Made by a program: the position numbers and the translations under genes. The notes below the pieces were generated by a model. It was given only the letters and a program-made list of their open reading frames with translations, was not told where the DNA came from and did no database searches. A stretch of DNA of 26,060 nucleotides from Myxococcales bacterium UBA5297. Its GTDB lineage: Bacteria; Myxococcota; Myxococcia; Myxococcales; UBA5297. The stretch is from the NCBI GenBank assembly GCA_002408385.1, contig DHSB01000004.1:77384-103443 (forward strand), in the 5' to 3' direction. How positions within the stretch are numbered: the first letter of the stretch is position 1; each line of letters starts with the position of its first letter. Positions 7,268-15,300 of the stretch are shown here, piece after piece.

Positions 7268-7785
7268 CAACTGCCCCCGAGCATCTGGAGGTATTCGCGG
7301 ACGTTCTTCTCGGCGTAGCCGGCCAGCGCCGTCTGGTCGAGCGCGTGGTTCCAGATGTCGCCGCAGTTGGCGAACTTGACCGTCTGCTCGCCGCGCACCC
7401 TCGCCACCACCAGGGTGCTGAAGCTCAGGTCGAACTGCTTCACAAAGTGCTCGTGCTCGGGCGCCTCGTAGTTGATCTCCTGGAAGCTGAGCCGGCCGGC
7501 CGCGAGCTCGGCGGCGAACTTCTCCTGAATCGTCTTCGAGATGGTCTCCTGCATGCCGATGCAGGTCCGGCAGCGGCGATTGCCGTGGAAGTAGTACGCG
7601 ACCACCCTGTCTTGCGCCGGGTCGGCCTGCGCGGTGGCGGCCTTGACCTCGGACGCCTTCGGCTCGGTGGCTTGGGGAGCCGCCGCTTCGGACTTGGGCG
7701 CTTGGCTCTCAGTCCCTGCCGACTTGGTGCAGCCGACGAAGAGGCTGGCGGTCGCCACCAGGGCGACGAGTGAGGGGATTCTCAT
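7267..7785 (-). CDS. arsF: ArsF-like thioredoxin-fold lipoprotein
   Basis: A lipoprotein of 172 residues. The lipobox is LFVGC with Cys19, followed by a flexible Ala/Lys/Pro-rich linker (20-58) and a thioredoxin-like domain. That domain carries the redox pair CRTC (Cys72, Cys75) after YYFHGNRR, and a third Cys141 in FANCGD. Proteins of this type are known as ArsF, reported as one subunit of an activity that reduces nitroaromatic arsenicals together with ArsE. A periplasmic redox role at the membrane is predicted. The start ATG at 7783-7785 gives a clean signal sequence; the 15-residue upstream extension would spoil it. It lies 49 bases after the small thioredoxin gene and overlaps arsG by one base. 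Confidence 0.75.
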   Translation of the reverse strand: MRIPSLVALVATASLFVGCTKSAGTESQAPKSEAAAPQATEPKASEVKAATAQADPAQDRVVAYYFHGNRRCRTCIGMQETISKTIQEKFAAELAAGRLSFQEINYEAPEHEHFVKQFDLSFSTLVVARVRGEQTVKFANCGDIWNHALDQTALAGYAEKNVREYLQMLGGS

Positions 7786-7834
7786 CGGATTGCTCCCGGG
7801 GTGGTGCTGGGGTGATGGGCGGAATCTCAAGCCC

Positions 7835-8080
7835 CTACTTCGCGGAAGCGCCGGTGATCCAGGTCTGGATCTCTTGGCTCGTCGGAATCCGGCCGCTCGC
7901 CTTGACCTGTCCGTCGATCACGAGCGCCGGGGGCATCATCACGCCGTACTCCAGGATGTCGTTGATCTTCTCGACCTTCTCGAGCGTGACTTCGACTCCC
8001 GAGGCCGCGACCGCCTTCTCCGTCTCCGCATAGAGCTTCTTGCACTTCGCGCAACCGGTGCCGAGGACCTTGATGACCAT
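7835..8080 (-). CDS. small thioredoxin/glutaredoxin-like protein, possible ArsE
   Basis: A cytoplasmic redox protein of 81 residues. It begins MVIKVLGTGCAKCKKL, giving a CAKC pair at Cys10 and Cys13, and has the MMPPALVIDG segment that ends in the cis-proline loop of the thioredoxin fold. It belongs to the small thioredoxin (redox-active disulfide protein 2) group often found beside DUF318/ArsP permeases. Its place directly before an ArsF-like gene makes it a candidate for the ArsE partner, but I assign that only from position and fold. The start is the ATG at 8078-8080; the longer frame to 8239 runs through a hairpin-bearing gap and is not protein-like. Confidence 0.82.
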   Translation of the reverse strand: MVIKVLGTGCAKCKKLYAETEKAVAASGVEVTLEKVEKINDILEYGVMMPPALVIDGQVKASGRIPTSQEIQTWITGASAK

Positions 8081-8141
8081 GGCCTTCCTCCACTGAGCGC
8101 GCCGCAGGGCGGCGCTGTTGGTGTCTCCTGCTTCGACCATC

Positions 8142-8172
8142 CATCCAAAGCGCGCGGATGCCTGCGGCATCC
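8142..8172. repeat. intercistronic hairpin and short repeat in the arsenic operon
   Basis: A 17-base sequence (CATCCAAAGCGCGCGGA, 8142-8158) recurs exactly at 3973-3989. Here it runs into a perfect 7-bp hairpin, GGATGCC-TGC-GGCATCC (8156-8172). It sits in the 109-bp gap between the permease stop and the thioredoxin start. It could alter the relative expression of the two halves of the operon; that is inference. Confidence 0.5.
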
Positions 8173-8189
8173 GGGCGCACTGAACTCCA

Positions 8190-9371
8190 TCAACCGAACA
8201 GCGCGCCGTAGGCCATGCCCGCGGCCGTCGAGAGGGCAATCACCAGCGCGACGTAGGTGACGGTCTTCTTCGTCCCGAGCACGCTGCGAATCACCAGCAT
8301 CGAGGGCAGCGAGAGCGCCGGGCCCGAGAGCAGAAGGGCGAGCGCCGGCCCCTTGCCCATCCCCGCGCCGATGAGGCCCTGGAGGATGGGCACCTCGGTC
8401 AGGGTCGCGACGTACATGAAGGCGCCGACGACGCCCGCGAAGAGGTTCGCCCTGAGCGAATTGCCGCCGACCAGCCGGGCGACCCAGTCCGAGGGGATGA
8501 GCCCCTCGTGGCCGGGGCGGCCCAGTAGCAACCCGGCGACCAGCACGCCGGCGAAGAGCAGCGGCAGGATCTGCTTGGCGAAGGTCCAGGTCGACGAGGT
8601 CCACTCCGAGAGCTCGTCGCGCTTGAACCAGCCGGCGAGCATCCCCGCGAGCCCGATGCCGAAGACCGCGGTCACCGGCCACTTCGCGGCGTGGATCAGC
8701 GCCCACAGGCTCTGCTCGTCGCCTGCTGCCGGCCGGCCCCAGTTGGCGAAGACGAGCACGCCGACCATCGAGGCGAAGTAGAGCCCGTCCTGCCACAGGG
8801 CCCGTGACGGAGCGCTCTCTTCGGGCATCACTGCGGCCGCCGCCGCGCTGGCGCGAGCCGCCTCTTCCTTGCGGAAGATGAGGTGCATGGCGAGCCCGAT
8901 CACGATTGAGAAGACGATCGCCGCCACCGCGCGCGCGACGCCGAGCTCGAAGCCGAGCACCCGGGCGGTGAGGATGATGGCGAGCACGTTGATCGCCGGC
9001 CCGGAGTAGAGAAAGGCGCTCGCCGGGCCGAGGCCCGCGCCGCGCCGGTGGATTCCGGAGAAGAGCGGCAGCACGGTACAGGAGCAGACCGCGAGGACGG
9101 TCCCGGAGACCGCGGCTACCGGGTAGGCGACGAGCTTGGAGGCCTGCGCCCCGAGGTACTTCATCACCGAGGCCTGGCTGACGAAGACGCTGATGCCTCC
9201 GGCGATGAAGAAGGCCGGCACCAGGCACAGCAGCACGTGCTCGCGCGCATAGTCGTGGAGCATCGCGAAGGCTTCGAGCAGCGCCCCCTGCACCCGGGGA
9301 GAGTCGATGGGCAGCCACCAGGCCGCCGCGAAGACCGCGGCGATGAGCCCGAGCTTCCTCTTCTCGCTCAC
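8190..9371 (-). CDS. arsP: ArsP/DUF318-family permease
   Basis: A membrane protein of 393 residues with about ten hydrophobic helices in two repeats and a cytoplasmic loop near residues 170-190 rich in Ala and Glu. The family cysteine motif CSCT lies at 96-99 in a TVLAVCSCTVLPLFSG segment, followed by SGPAINVLA; the second half has the matching SGPALSLPSM. Members include ArsP, which exports trivalent methylated and aromatic arsenicals; other DUF318 permeases have unknown cargo. The start is a GTG (9369-9371) overlapping the TGA of arsR (GTGA), so regulator and permease are coupled. The arsR and arsF/arsG neighbours make an arsenical cargo the best reading. Confidence 0.82.
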   Translation of the reverse strand: MSEKRKLGLIAAVFAAAWWLPIDSPRVQGALLEAFAMLHDYAREHVLLCLVPAFFIAGGISVFVSQASVMKYLGAQASKLVAYPVAAVSGTVLAVCSCTVLPLFSGIHRRGAGLGPASAFLYSGPAINVLAIILTARVLGFELGVARAVAAIVFSIVIGLAMHLIFRKEEAARASAAAAAVMPEESAPSRALWQDGLYFASMVGVLVFANWGRPAAGDEQSLWALIHAAKWPVTAVFGIGLAGMLAGWFKRDELSEWTSSTWTFAKQILPLLFAGVLVAGLLLGRPGHEGLIPSDWVARLVGGNSLRANLFAGVVGAFMYVATLTEVPILQGLIGAGMGKGPALALLLSGPALSLPSMLVIRSVLGTKKTVTYVALVIALSTAAGMAYGALFG

Positions 9372-9715
9372 GTGCTCTCCAGGGAGTCGGCCGCCTGTCG
9401 GCCGTCGCTCGCTCGGCCGCCGGGGGCCTCGAGGTTCCGCTCGACGGCGTCGATGCAGCCGAAGAACTTGAGGATGCAGGGCACCTGCAGGCGGTAGAAG
9501 ACCTTCAAGCCCTGCTTGTGGTCGGCGACCAGCCCCGCTTCGCGCATCAAGGCGAGGTGCTTCGAGACGGTCGAGATGTCCGAGCCGACCAGCTCTTGGA
9601 GCTCGCAGACGCAGCGCTCGCCCTCGGCCAGCGCGTCGACGATCAGCAGCCGGCTCGGGTGCGCCAGGGCCTTGATGATCTTGGAACGTCGTTCGTACCT
9701 GCGTTTGTCGAGCAC
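9368..9715 (-). CDS. arsR: ArsR/SmtB-family metalloregulator
   Basis: A winged-helix repressor of 115 residues that should control the operon it heads. The HTH core runs from ALAHPSRLLIVDALAEG to the wing KQGLKVFYRL, with recognition helix SDISTVSKHLALMREAG. The metalloid site of classical ArsR is present as ERCVCELQ (Cys35, Cys37). Two more cysteines, Cys80 and Cys87 in VPCILKFFGC, may add to the As(III) site. I favour the GTG at 9713-9715: it has GAGG about 7 nt upstream, the family homology begins here, and a TTGACA lies just beyond. An in-frame ATG at 9788-9790 would add 25 residues that do not look like the family, so it is the alternative. The stop overlaps the permease start. Confidence 0.88.
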   Translation of the reverse strand: MLDKRRYERRSKIIKALAHPSRLLIVDALAEGERCVCELQELVGSDISTVSKHLALMREAGLVADHKQGLKVFYRLQVPCILKFFGCIDAVERNLEAPGGRASDGRQAADSLEST

Positions 9716-9742
9716 CCGCGCCTCGGTCCGCAAAGGTTGGTC

Positions 9743-9771
9743 ATTCGGCCAAACAGCCAGAGAGCTGTCAA
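9743..9771 (-). promoter_or_regulatory. possible arsR operon promoter
   Basis: On the minus strand a perfect TTGACA (9766-9771) is followed 17 bases later by CCGAAT (9743-9748), a weak -10. Transcription would start about 20 bases before the favoured GTG of arsR. If the upstream ATG (9790) is the true start, this would instead lie inside the gene. No clear operator palindrome is seen. Confidence 0.35.
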
Positions 9772-9790
9772 TGCATTCCCGCGGAGGCAT

Positions 9791-10188
9791 GTCGAAGAGG
9801 CCCTGCTCGTCCAGGCGACCGCGTGTTCGGACAGGCGAGGGCAGCGACGTGTTGGAGGGATTCCAGAGAGGCGGCGACGACTCCGACCTACCTCCGGCGG
9901 CTTTGCCAGCTTGGAGGCTTCGAGGCGCCGGTCACTGGCCACACGGGCTCGCTCCTGGCCGGCCGGGCGCTGCTTGGCCAAGCCGCCAAGTCGCCTTCTC
10001 CCTGGTCTTTGGCCGGGATTCGCGAGTTACTGCATCGCCCCGCGGGCCCGGCACCGGCTCAAGGCTCTGGCGGGCAACCTTGGAAAAGCCAACGCAATCT
10101 GCCCTGCAGCGTAGCTCCCGACCCGGCGAGCGACGGGGAGTGGCCGGAGCGGGCGGGCCGAGTCAAGGGGGGGGCGACACCTCGTGAG
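9791..10188. other. intergenic stretch, nothing recognised
   Basis: About 400 GC-rich bases between arsR and the PilZ gene. I looked for a riboswitch (including c-di-GMP classes, given the PilZ neighbour), tRNA, repeats and small genes and see none that can be supported. Confidence 0.4.
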
Positions 10189-10533
10189 CTACGTCCGCTC
10201 CTCGAGCTCGGCGAAGAACGCGTCCTCCGAGTCGGGCAGCGGCTGGTCGAACCTGAGCGCCATCGCGTAGCGCCACTGGCGGCCCGGTTCGAGGCGCTCG
10301 ACGCGCACCACCTCGCCGTGCCCTTTGCGGATGCTGCCCGGGTCCTCGGAGATGTGGAAGGTGACCTCCAGCCACTCGCCGATCTCGAACTTGCTGTTGC
10401 TCAGGAACAGGGTTCCCGAGGCACTCACGTCGCGGGTGATGCCGATTCGCTCCTTGCGCTGCGCCGAATCAATCTGGACCACGACGGCGATGACGTGACG
10501 CTCCGATTGGCGACCGTTCGTGTTGAGAGGCAT
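10189..10533 (-). CDS. single-domain PilZ protein
   Basis: A small cytoplasmic protein of 114 residues that is essentially one PilZ domain, the beta-barrel that binds cyclic di-GMP. Both binding motifs are intact: RxxxR at Arg8-Arg12 (RQSER) and DxSxxG at 35-40 (DVSASG). The domain then follows the usual course (GTLFLSNSKFEIGEWLEV, then GHGEVVRVE and MALRF). The start is the ATG at 10531-10533; the upstream extension to 10917 reads into the antisense of the metallophosphoesterase. It probably acts as a receptor that passes the c-di-GMP signal to a partner controlling motility or surface polysaccharide; no partner is evident here. It lies 160 bp past the metallophosphoesterase stop. Confidence 0.88.
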   Translation of the reverse strand: MPLNTNGRQSERHVIAVVVQIDSAQRKERIGITRDVSASGTLFLSNSKFEIGEWLEVTFHISEDPGSIRKGHGEVVRVERLEPGRQWRYAMALRFDQPLPDSEDAFFAELEERT

Positions 10534-10693
10534 TCGAATAACTCCATCGACGGGTCGGTTGCGCGCGAGAGAAGCGCTTGGGCGCCTCCTAGAGTCAGCC
10601 GGTTCTGCTCGACGACGAGTATCGCGAAGCTTTGTCGCCAGGTCGACGCTCGTTGTTGCTTCGCCGTCGAGCTCAAGCCGGCGAGCCGAGCCC

Positions 10694-11722
10694 TCAGTTG
10701 CGCGTGGGCTCCTCCGGGAGCGCTTCGGGCCGCAGGTCGAGCACCGAGATCTCGGGACGCACGCCGAGGCGAAGCGGGAAGCTCTTCTCCACTCCGAGCC
10801 CAGGGGTGACGAAGACGCGCCCGGCTCCAACCTCGTAGAGCCCGCGCGCAAGTTGGCGGCCCTGCCTGCCGATGGCGAAGAGCGGCCCCCAGAGCGGCAC
10901 CGAAATCTGGCCTCCATGCGTGTCGCCGCACAGGTAGAGGTCTATCCCGGCGCGCATCGCCTCGAAGGCGTAGTCGTTGCCGTGGTAGAGCAGCACCCGC
11001 AAGCCGTCGGGTGACGGCCGTCCAATCACCGAGCTGGGACCCCAGTCGTCGATCCATTCGTGAGCGCCGATCTGCAGCCGGGCTCCGTCCACCTCGAGCT
11101 CGCGCCAGCCGCGCGAAAGCTCTTCGAAGCCGGTTCCGCCGAAGAGGTCGAGCTCCTCCCAGAACCAGACGTCCCAGTTCCCGCGGATGGCGAGCTTGGC
11201 GACGCGGGCGCGCATCGCGGTGAGCGCAGCGCGAAGTTGCGGGAGCCGGCTCGCCTCGTTGAGGGCGTCGCCGAGGAAGATGAGCAGGTCGGGCTCAAGC
11301 CGGTTGACCTCCGCGGCCACGCGCGCGTCGAGCTCGAAGCGCGGGTCGCTGTGCAGGTCGCTGATGACGACGAGCCGCAGCGGCGCGACGACCTTCGGCG
11401 AACGCACCTCGACGCGCTCGACCAGCAGCCGCTGCGGTTCGACCCACCGGGCCCAGCCTCCGACCGCCAGAACGAGCAAGCACGGGACGACTGCGGCCAG
11501 GGCCTGACGCCGAGCCGGGGGCTCGAGACGGCGCTCTCGCCAGAGGAGGCCGGCTACCAGGGCGGCGCCGGGACGCAGCGCGGCGGCGAAGGCGACCGCT
11601 ACCGCGACCACGGCGAGCAGGGCGACGAAAGCCTCGAGCCGCGTAAAGCTCAACCGTCCGGCCTGGGGAGCGATGAGGCAGGCGATGCCGGCGGTCGCGA
11701 GGAGGAAGATCGTGGTCGACAC
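10694..11722 (-). CDS. membrane-anchored metallophosphoesterase
   Basis: 342 residues. Two or three N-terminal hydrophobic segments (about 1-20, 30-62, 75-92) anchor a calcineurin-like phosphoesterase domain (about 110-330). Metal motifs: SDLH (Asp122, His124), LGDALN (Asp152), RGNWD (Asn182), YHGN (His247) and CGDTHGG (Asp267, His269). Two positions differ from the usual pattern. GNHD is GNWD, losing the general-acid histidine, and GHTH is GDTH, with Asp in place of a metal-binding His. Relatives include YaeI-type enzymes and some UDP-diacylglucosamine hydrolases, but the substrate is not decided. The start is GTG (11720-11722) without a clear ribosome site. It is in the same frame as, and 97 bp after, galT, so it may be read from the gal transcript. 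Confidence 0.82.
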   Translation of the reverse strand: MSTTIFLLATAGIACLIAPQAGRLSFTRLEAFVALLAVVAVAVAFAAALRPGAALVAGLLWRERRLEPPARRQALAAVVPCLLVLAVGGWARWVEPQRLLVERVEVRSPKVVAPLRLVVISDLHSDPRFELDARVAAEVNRLEPDLLIFLGDALNEASRLPQLRAALTAMRARVAKLAIRGNWDVWFWEELDLFGGTGFEELSRGWRELEVDGARLQIGAHEWIDDWGPSSVIGRPSPDGLRVLLYHGNDYAFEAMRAGIDLYLCGDTHGGQISVPLWGPLFAIGRQGRQLARGLYEVGAGRVFVTPGLGVEKSFPLRLGVRPEISVLDLRPEALPEEPTRN

Positions 11723-11818
11723 GAGCCGGCGTGCGATGGCTGATCGAAGCGGCGCGAGGGGACGGATGGCGAACCTCGTGGGAGCGAATGGGGTTCTCGC
11801 GTCGTAGGTGAGGCCCGA

Positions 11819-12832
11819 TCACAGGACTGCACGGAGTCTCTCGGCCGCCTGTTCAGCGGTCAGATCGCGCTGCGGGCCGCCCAGCATCTCGTAGCCGACC
11901 ATGAACTTGCGGACCGTCGCCGAGCGTAACAGCGGCGGATAGAAGTGCGCGTGCAGATGCCAGGCCTCATGGTCCTCGCCTCCCCGCGGCGCCTGGTGGA
12001 GGCCGCAGCCAAAGGGCATCGTCACCTCGAAGAGCGCGTCGTAGCAGCGCAGCAGCCCCTGCCAGAGGTCGGCGAGGCCTTCACGTTGGGCTGCATCGAG
12101 ATCGAGCAGCGTCGCGGCGTGGCGGCGCGGCAGGACCAGGGTCTCGAAGGGCCAGACGGCCCAGAACGGCACGAGGGCGACCCATTCACCGTTGGCGAGG
12201 ACCATCCGCTCTTTCGCCGCGAGCTCGTGCGCCGCCACCTCACAGAGCAGACAGGTTCGGTGCTCGCGACGGTACGCTGCCTGGGCTCGGTCTTCCTTGG
12301 CCACCTCGTTCGGCACCCCGCGCGTCGCCCAGATCTGGCCGTGCGGGTGCGGATTGCTGCAGCCCATCACCTCGCCCTTGTTCTCGAAGATCTGGACGTA
12401 GCCGATGTCGGGCTGTGCGGACAGCTCGGCGAACTGGTCGACCCACATCCTCACGACCCCGCGCATCTCCCCGGGCTCGAGATCGGAAAGCGTCAGGTCG
12501 TGGCGCGGTGAGTAGCAGAGCACGCGGCAGATGCCGCTCTCGGTCTCGGCCTGCTTCCAGGCGGGAGTGTGCTCGGCGGTCGCCGGCGAGTCGCGCAGCA
12601 GGGCAGGGAAGTCGTTGTCGAAGACGAAGGTGCCCCGGTACGCCGGGTTTGTCGCGCCTTCGGCGCGCGCGTTTCCCGGGCAGAGGTAGCACTTCGGGTC
12701 GTACGCAGGGCGCGTCGCCGCTGGCAGCCTCTCGACTGCGCCCTGCCAGGGACGCCGCGCGCGGTGCGGCGAGACGAGGACCCACTCGCCGGTGAGCGGG
12801 TTGCGCCGCCGATGCGGAATCTGGAAGTCCAT
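11819..12832 (-). CDS. galT: galactose-1-phosphate uridylyltransferase
   Basis: Second step of the Leloir pathway: exchanges UMP between UDP-glucose and galactose 1-phosphate. It has 337 residues, about the length of the E. coli enzyme. The active-site HPH lies at 162-164 in [11 protein letters not shown]; His164 is the residue that becomes uridylylated. The zinc-site pair Cys48 and Cys51 is in KCYLCPGN, with His111 (SPRHD) as a further ligand candidate. The C-terminal half has the matching LHAHFYPP segment. The start is the ATG at 12830-12832, which gives [20 protein letters not shown], the standard N-terminus; 27 residues upstream are not part of the family. It lies 174 bp after galK on the same strand, so the two probably form a galactose operon. 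Confidence 0.96.
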   Translation of the reverse strand: MDFQIPHRRRNPLTGEWVLVSPHRARRPWQGAVERLPAATRPAYDPKCYLCPGNARAEGATNPAYRGTFVFDNDFPALLRDSPATAEHTPAWKQAETESGICRVLCYSPRHDLTLSDLEPGEMRGVVRMWVDQFAELSAQPDIGYVQIFENKGEVMGCSNPHPHGQIWATRGVPNEVAKEDRAQAAYRREHRTCLLCEVAAHELAAKERMVLANGEWVALVPFWAVWPFETLVLPRRHAATLLDLDAAQREGLADLWQGLLRCYDALFEVTMPFGCGLHQAPRGGEDHEAWHLHAHFYPPLLRSATVRKFMVGYEMLGGPQRDLTAEQAAERLRAVL

Positions 12833-13006
12833 GGTGGCCCCACGTTCTCGGGAAGCGGCAAGCGGCCAGGCGGCGTGCCTCCATCCAAGGCCGGAGGCGG
12901 CAGCCTGGCTCAATGAGTGGCCTTCGTCCGCCTCTCCGCAGGCGCCCGCCCTCTGGGCGATCGAGCCTTGGAAGGCCCGGGAGCCGCGCCGAAGGTCTCG
13001 TGTCGC

Positions 13007-14176
13007 TTACTCGAGCTCGCCCGCGGTCGCGCCCTCTGCGGCGGCGGTGACGATGGCCTTCGCGTCGCGCCCGATGCTGCGCTGATAGGCGGCACGCACG
13101 GCTTCGACGAACGCTTCGGTCTTTTCGGCGACGACGAGGTTGACGGTGCTGCCCCCGAAGCCGCCGCCGGTCATGCGCGCGCCGATGCAGCCGGGGGCGC
13201 CCCACGCAGCTTCGACGAGCGCGTCGAGCTCGGGGCAGCTCACCTCATAGTCGTCGCGCAGGCTGCGATGCGAGGCGGCGAAGAGCTCGCCTATCGCCCG
13301 CGTGTCGGCGTTCTCGAGGGCGGTGACGGCGCGGTGGACTCGCTCGTTCTCGGCGATGACGTGCCGGCAGCGGCGCAGGCCGACCGGGTGGATGCGCGCA
13401 GCGACCGCCTCGAGGTCCGCGGCGCTCACCTCGCGCAGCGACTGCACCTTCGGTTGGGTCTTGGCGATCACCCGAAGCGCATCGGCGCACTCGAGCTGGC
13501 GCTTGTTGTACTCGGAGGTCGCGAGGTCGTGGCGAACCCCGGTGTCCATCACCACCAGCGACCAGCCCGTGGGCAGGGCGACGTGCCGGGTCTCCAGGCT
13601 GCGGCAGTCGAGCAGCAGCGCGTGGTCGCGCTTGGCCAGCAGCACCGCGAGCTGGTCCATGATGCCGCACCGGACACCGGCGAAGCGGTGCTCGGCCTGC
13701 TGCAGCATGCGGGCGAACGCGAGGCGGTCCAGCTCGATGCCGTTGACGCGGGCGGCGAGCATTCCGAACGCGGCCATCGACGCAGCCGAGCTGCTCAGCC
13801 CGCCACCGACCGGCAGGTCGGCGTCGATCCAGATCTCCAGGCCGCGCGGTCGCTCGACCCCCTTGAGCACCGTGCGGATGATCCCTTCGGCGCGCCGCGC
13901 CCAGCCTCTGGTATCCGCGGGCATCGGCACTGCCAGCGACAGCTCGTAGTTGTTCTGGAAGGTCTCGGAGTAGATGCGCACCGTCGCATCGCCGCGTGCC
14001 CGGCCAAGGACGCGCACGTGCCGCTCGATGGCCGCCGGGAGCACGAAGCCGTCGTGATAGTCGGTGTGCTCGCCGATGAGGTTGACCCGGCCCGGCGCGG
14101 CGACGAACAGCACGCTCGCTTTGCTGCCGAATTGCCGCTCGAACGCTTTGCGATCGTTTTCCCAGTTCAGAGTCAT
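13007..14176 (-). CDS. galK: galactokinase
   Basis: A GHMP-family kinase of 389 residues that phosphorylates galactose with ATP at C1, feeding galT. The galactokinase signature GRVNLIGEHTDYHDGFVLP lies at 29-47, the ATP-binding GGGLSSSAAS at 124-133, the catalytic base Asp174 in CGIMDQ, and the third GHMP motif GARMTGGGFGG at 332-342. All key residues are present, so it should be active. The start is the ATG at 14174-14176, preceded by GGGGAGACAAA; the longer frame to 14500 runs into the divergent gene's leader. No galE or galactose transporter is in the window. The 206-bp gap to the divergent lipoprotein gene should hold the operon promoter. Confidence 0.96.
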   Translation of the reverse strand: MTLNWENDRKAFERQFGSKASVLFVAAPGRVNLIGEHTDYHDGFVLPAAIERHVRVLGRARGDATVRIYSETFQNNYELSLAVPMPADTRGWARRAEGIIRTVLKGVERPRGLEIWIDADLPVGGGLSSSAASMAAFGMLAARVNGIELDRLAFARMLQQAEHRFAGVRCGIMDQLAVLLAKRDHALLLDCRSLETRHVALPTGWSLVVMDTGVRHDLATSEYNKRQLECADALRVIAKTQPKVQSLREVSAADLEAVAARIHPVGLRRCRHVIAENERVHRAVTALENADTRAIGELFAASHRSLRDDYEVSCPELDALVEAAWGAPGCIGARMTGGGFGGSTVNLVVAEKTEAFVEAVRAAYQRSIGRDAKAIVTAAAEGATAGELE

Positions 14177-14382
14177 TTTGTCTCCCCGCTGTGCCGGCGC
14201 TTTTCTACCACCCCTCAACGTCGGGGAACATGCGCCTCTGACCGCATCAAAGATGCCGGGCTGGCAGGTCGGGCCGACTGTCGGGCGGCGCAAATTGCTG
14301 GGCCTAGAGCGCCTGCCTACGTTGCCTGCGAGGGGCAAGTTGACGGGCGCGCCTTCAGGCCGCTCGCGACAGGGGGCGGCGA

Positions 14383-15300
14383 ATGCGTGGAGGGATTTGG
14401 GTCGCGGGGGCGGCTTTTCTGCTCGGTGGCTGCGCGATGGTGCGCACGCCCTACGTGGCCGTGGCCGAGCACGAGCTGAGGCCGGCCGAGCAGGGCGCAA
14501 GGCCCGAGGCGCAGACCGAGCCGGACTTCGAGGTCATCGAGTCGAGGAGCGGGCCGGTCGCGAAGAGCCCGCCCGCGGCGGTCCGGGCCGACGACGAGAG
14601 TGTCTGGGAGGAGATCCCGCAGCCGGTCTGGGCCTGGCCCATCCAGCACCTCGAGGCGAGTCGCAACTTCCCCGACCCGTTCCTGGGCGAGGAGCTCTAT
14701 CCGGAGGTGTCGATAGGCTCGACGACCCTCGCGGCCCACGTCGATGCGACCGACGCGATCGAGTTCGCGAGCACCGTCGACCTGTCGCTCTACTGGCTCG
14801 CCGTCCGCTTCCCGGTCATCAGCACCCTGAACGGATCGCGCCCCGAGCCCTCGGTCGATTTCAACTTCAAGGTTCCGTTCGCCATCCCGGGCTCCGACAG
14901 CAACTGGCTCGGCGTTTCGTGGGGCGCCACCCTGAGCGACGCGAGGCCGAGCCTGGACGACAGCAGCCGCTTCGAGCTGCTCTACGCCTACGGTGGCGGC
15001 CTGCTCGCCGCGCAGTTGCGCGTCGGATACGGCTACCGAGAAAGCTTGCCGGGCCTCGGGCTGCGCCAGGGGCTGCTCTACGGTGCGCAGCTCGGTCTGA
15101 GCCTGGGCCGGGTGCAGCCGATGGTCGAGGTCGACGGGATGCGCTTGGTCGGGGGCGACGACCAGATCTCCATCTTGCCGGGCGTGCGCTTCCTGCCCGC
15201 GACGCTGCCGACCCTGCAACTCGGGGTGGCCGGGCTTGCCGTGCTCGGTGGCAACGACCGGTTCGGCGGGCTGGTCGAGATCAGCTACAACTTCCTGTGA
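14383..15300 (+). CDS. outer-membrane lipoprotein with predicted beta-barrel
   Basis: 305 residues. The signal peptide ends in the lipobox LGGC with Cys17, so it should be lipid-anchored. A Glu/Pro/Ala-rich linker runs to about residue 95. The remaining 200 residues alternate polar and hydrophobic residues in strand-sized stretches with many Gly and aromatic residues (for example VSIGSTTLAAHV, YAYGGGLLAAQLRVGYGY) and finish in VEISYNFL, the aromatic end typical of barrel proteins. This suggests a small outer-membrane beta-barrel, perhaps 8-10 strands; the function is unknown. The start ATG at 14383 follows a GGGGGCGG ribosome-site-like stretch. It is divergent from galK and stands alone on the plus strand. 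The group II intron remnant begins shortly after its stop. Confidence 0.78.
   Translation: MRGGIWVAGAAFLLGGCAMVRTPYVAVAEHELRPAEQGARPEAQTEPDFEVIESRSGPVAKSPPAAVRADDESVWEEIPQPVWAWPIQHLEASRNFPDPFLGEELYPEVSIGSTTLAAHVDATDAIEFASTVDLSLYWLAVRFPVISTLNGSRPEPSVDFNFKVPFAIPGSDSNWLGVSWGATLSDARPSLDDSSRFELLYAYGGGLLAAQLRVGYGYRESLPGLGLRQGLLYGAQLGLSLGRVQPMVEVDGMRLVGGDDQISILPGVRFLPATLPTLQLGVAGLAVLGGNDRFGGLVEISYNFL

Noticed and set aside
9791..10188. c-di-GMP riboswitch next to the PilZ gene
   Set aside because: No match to the GEMM core or its tetraloop-receptor pattern.
12917..14479. Plus-strand frame of 520 codons
   Set aside because: Antisense to galK, whose motifs are all intact.
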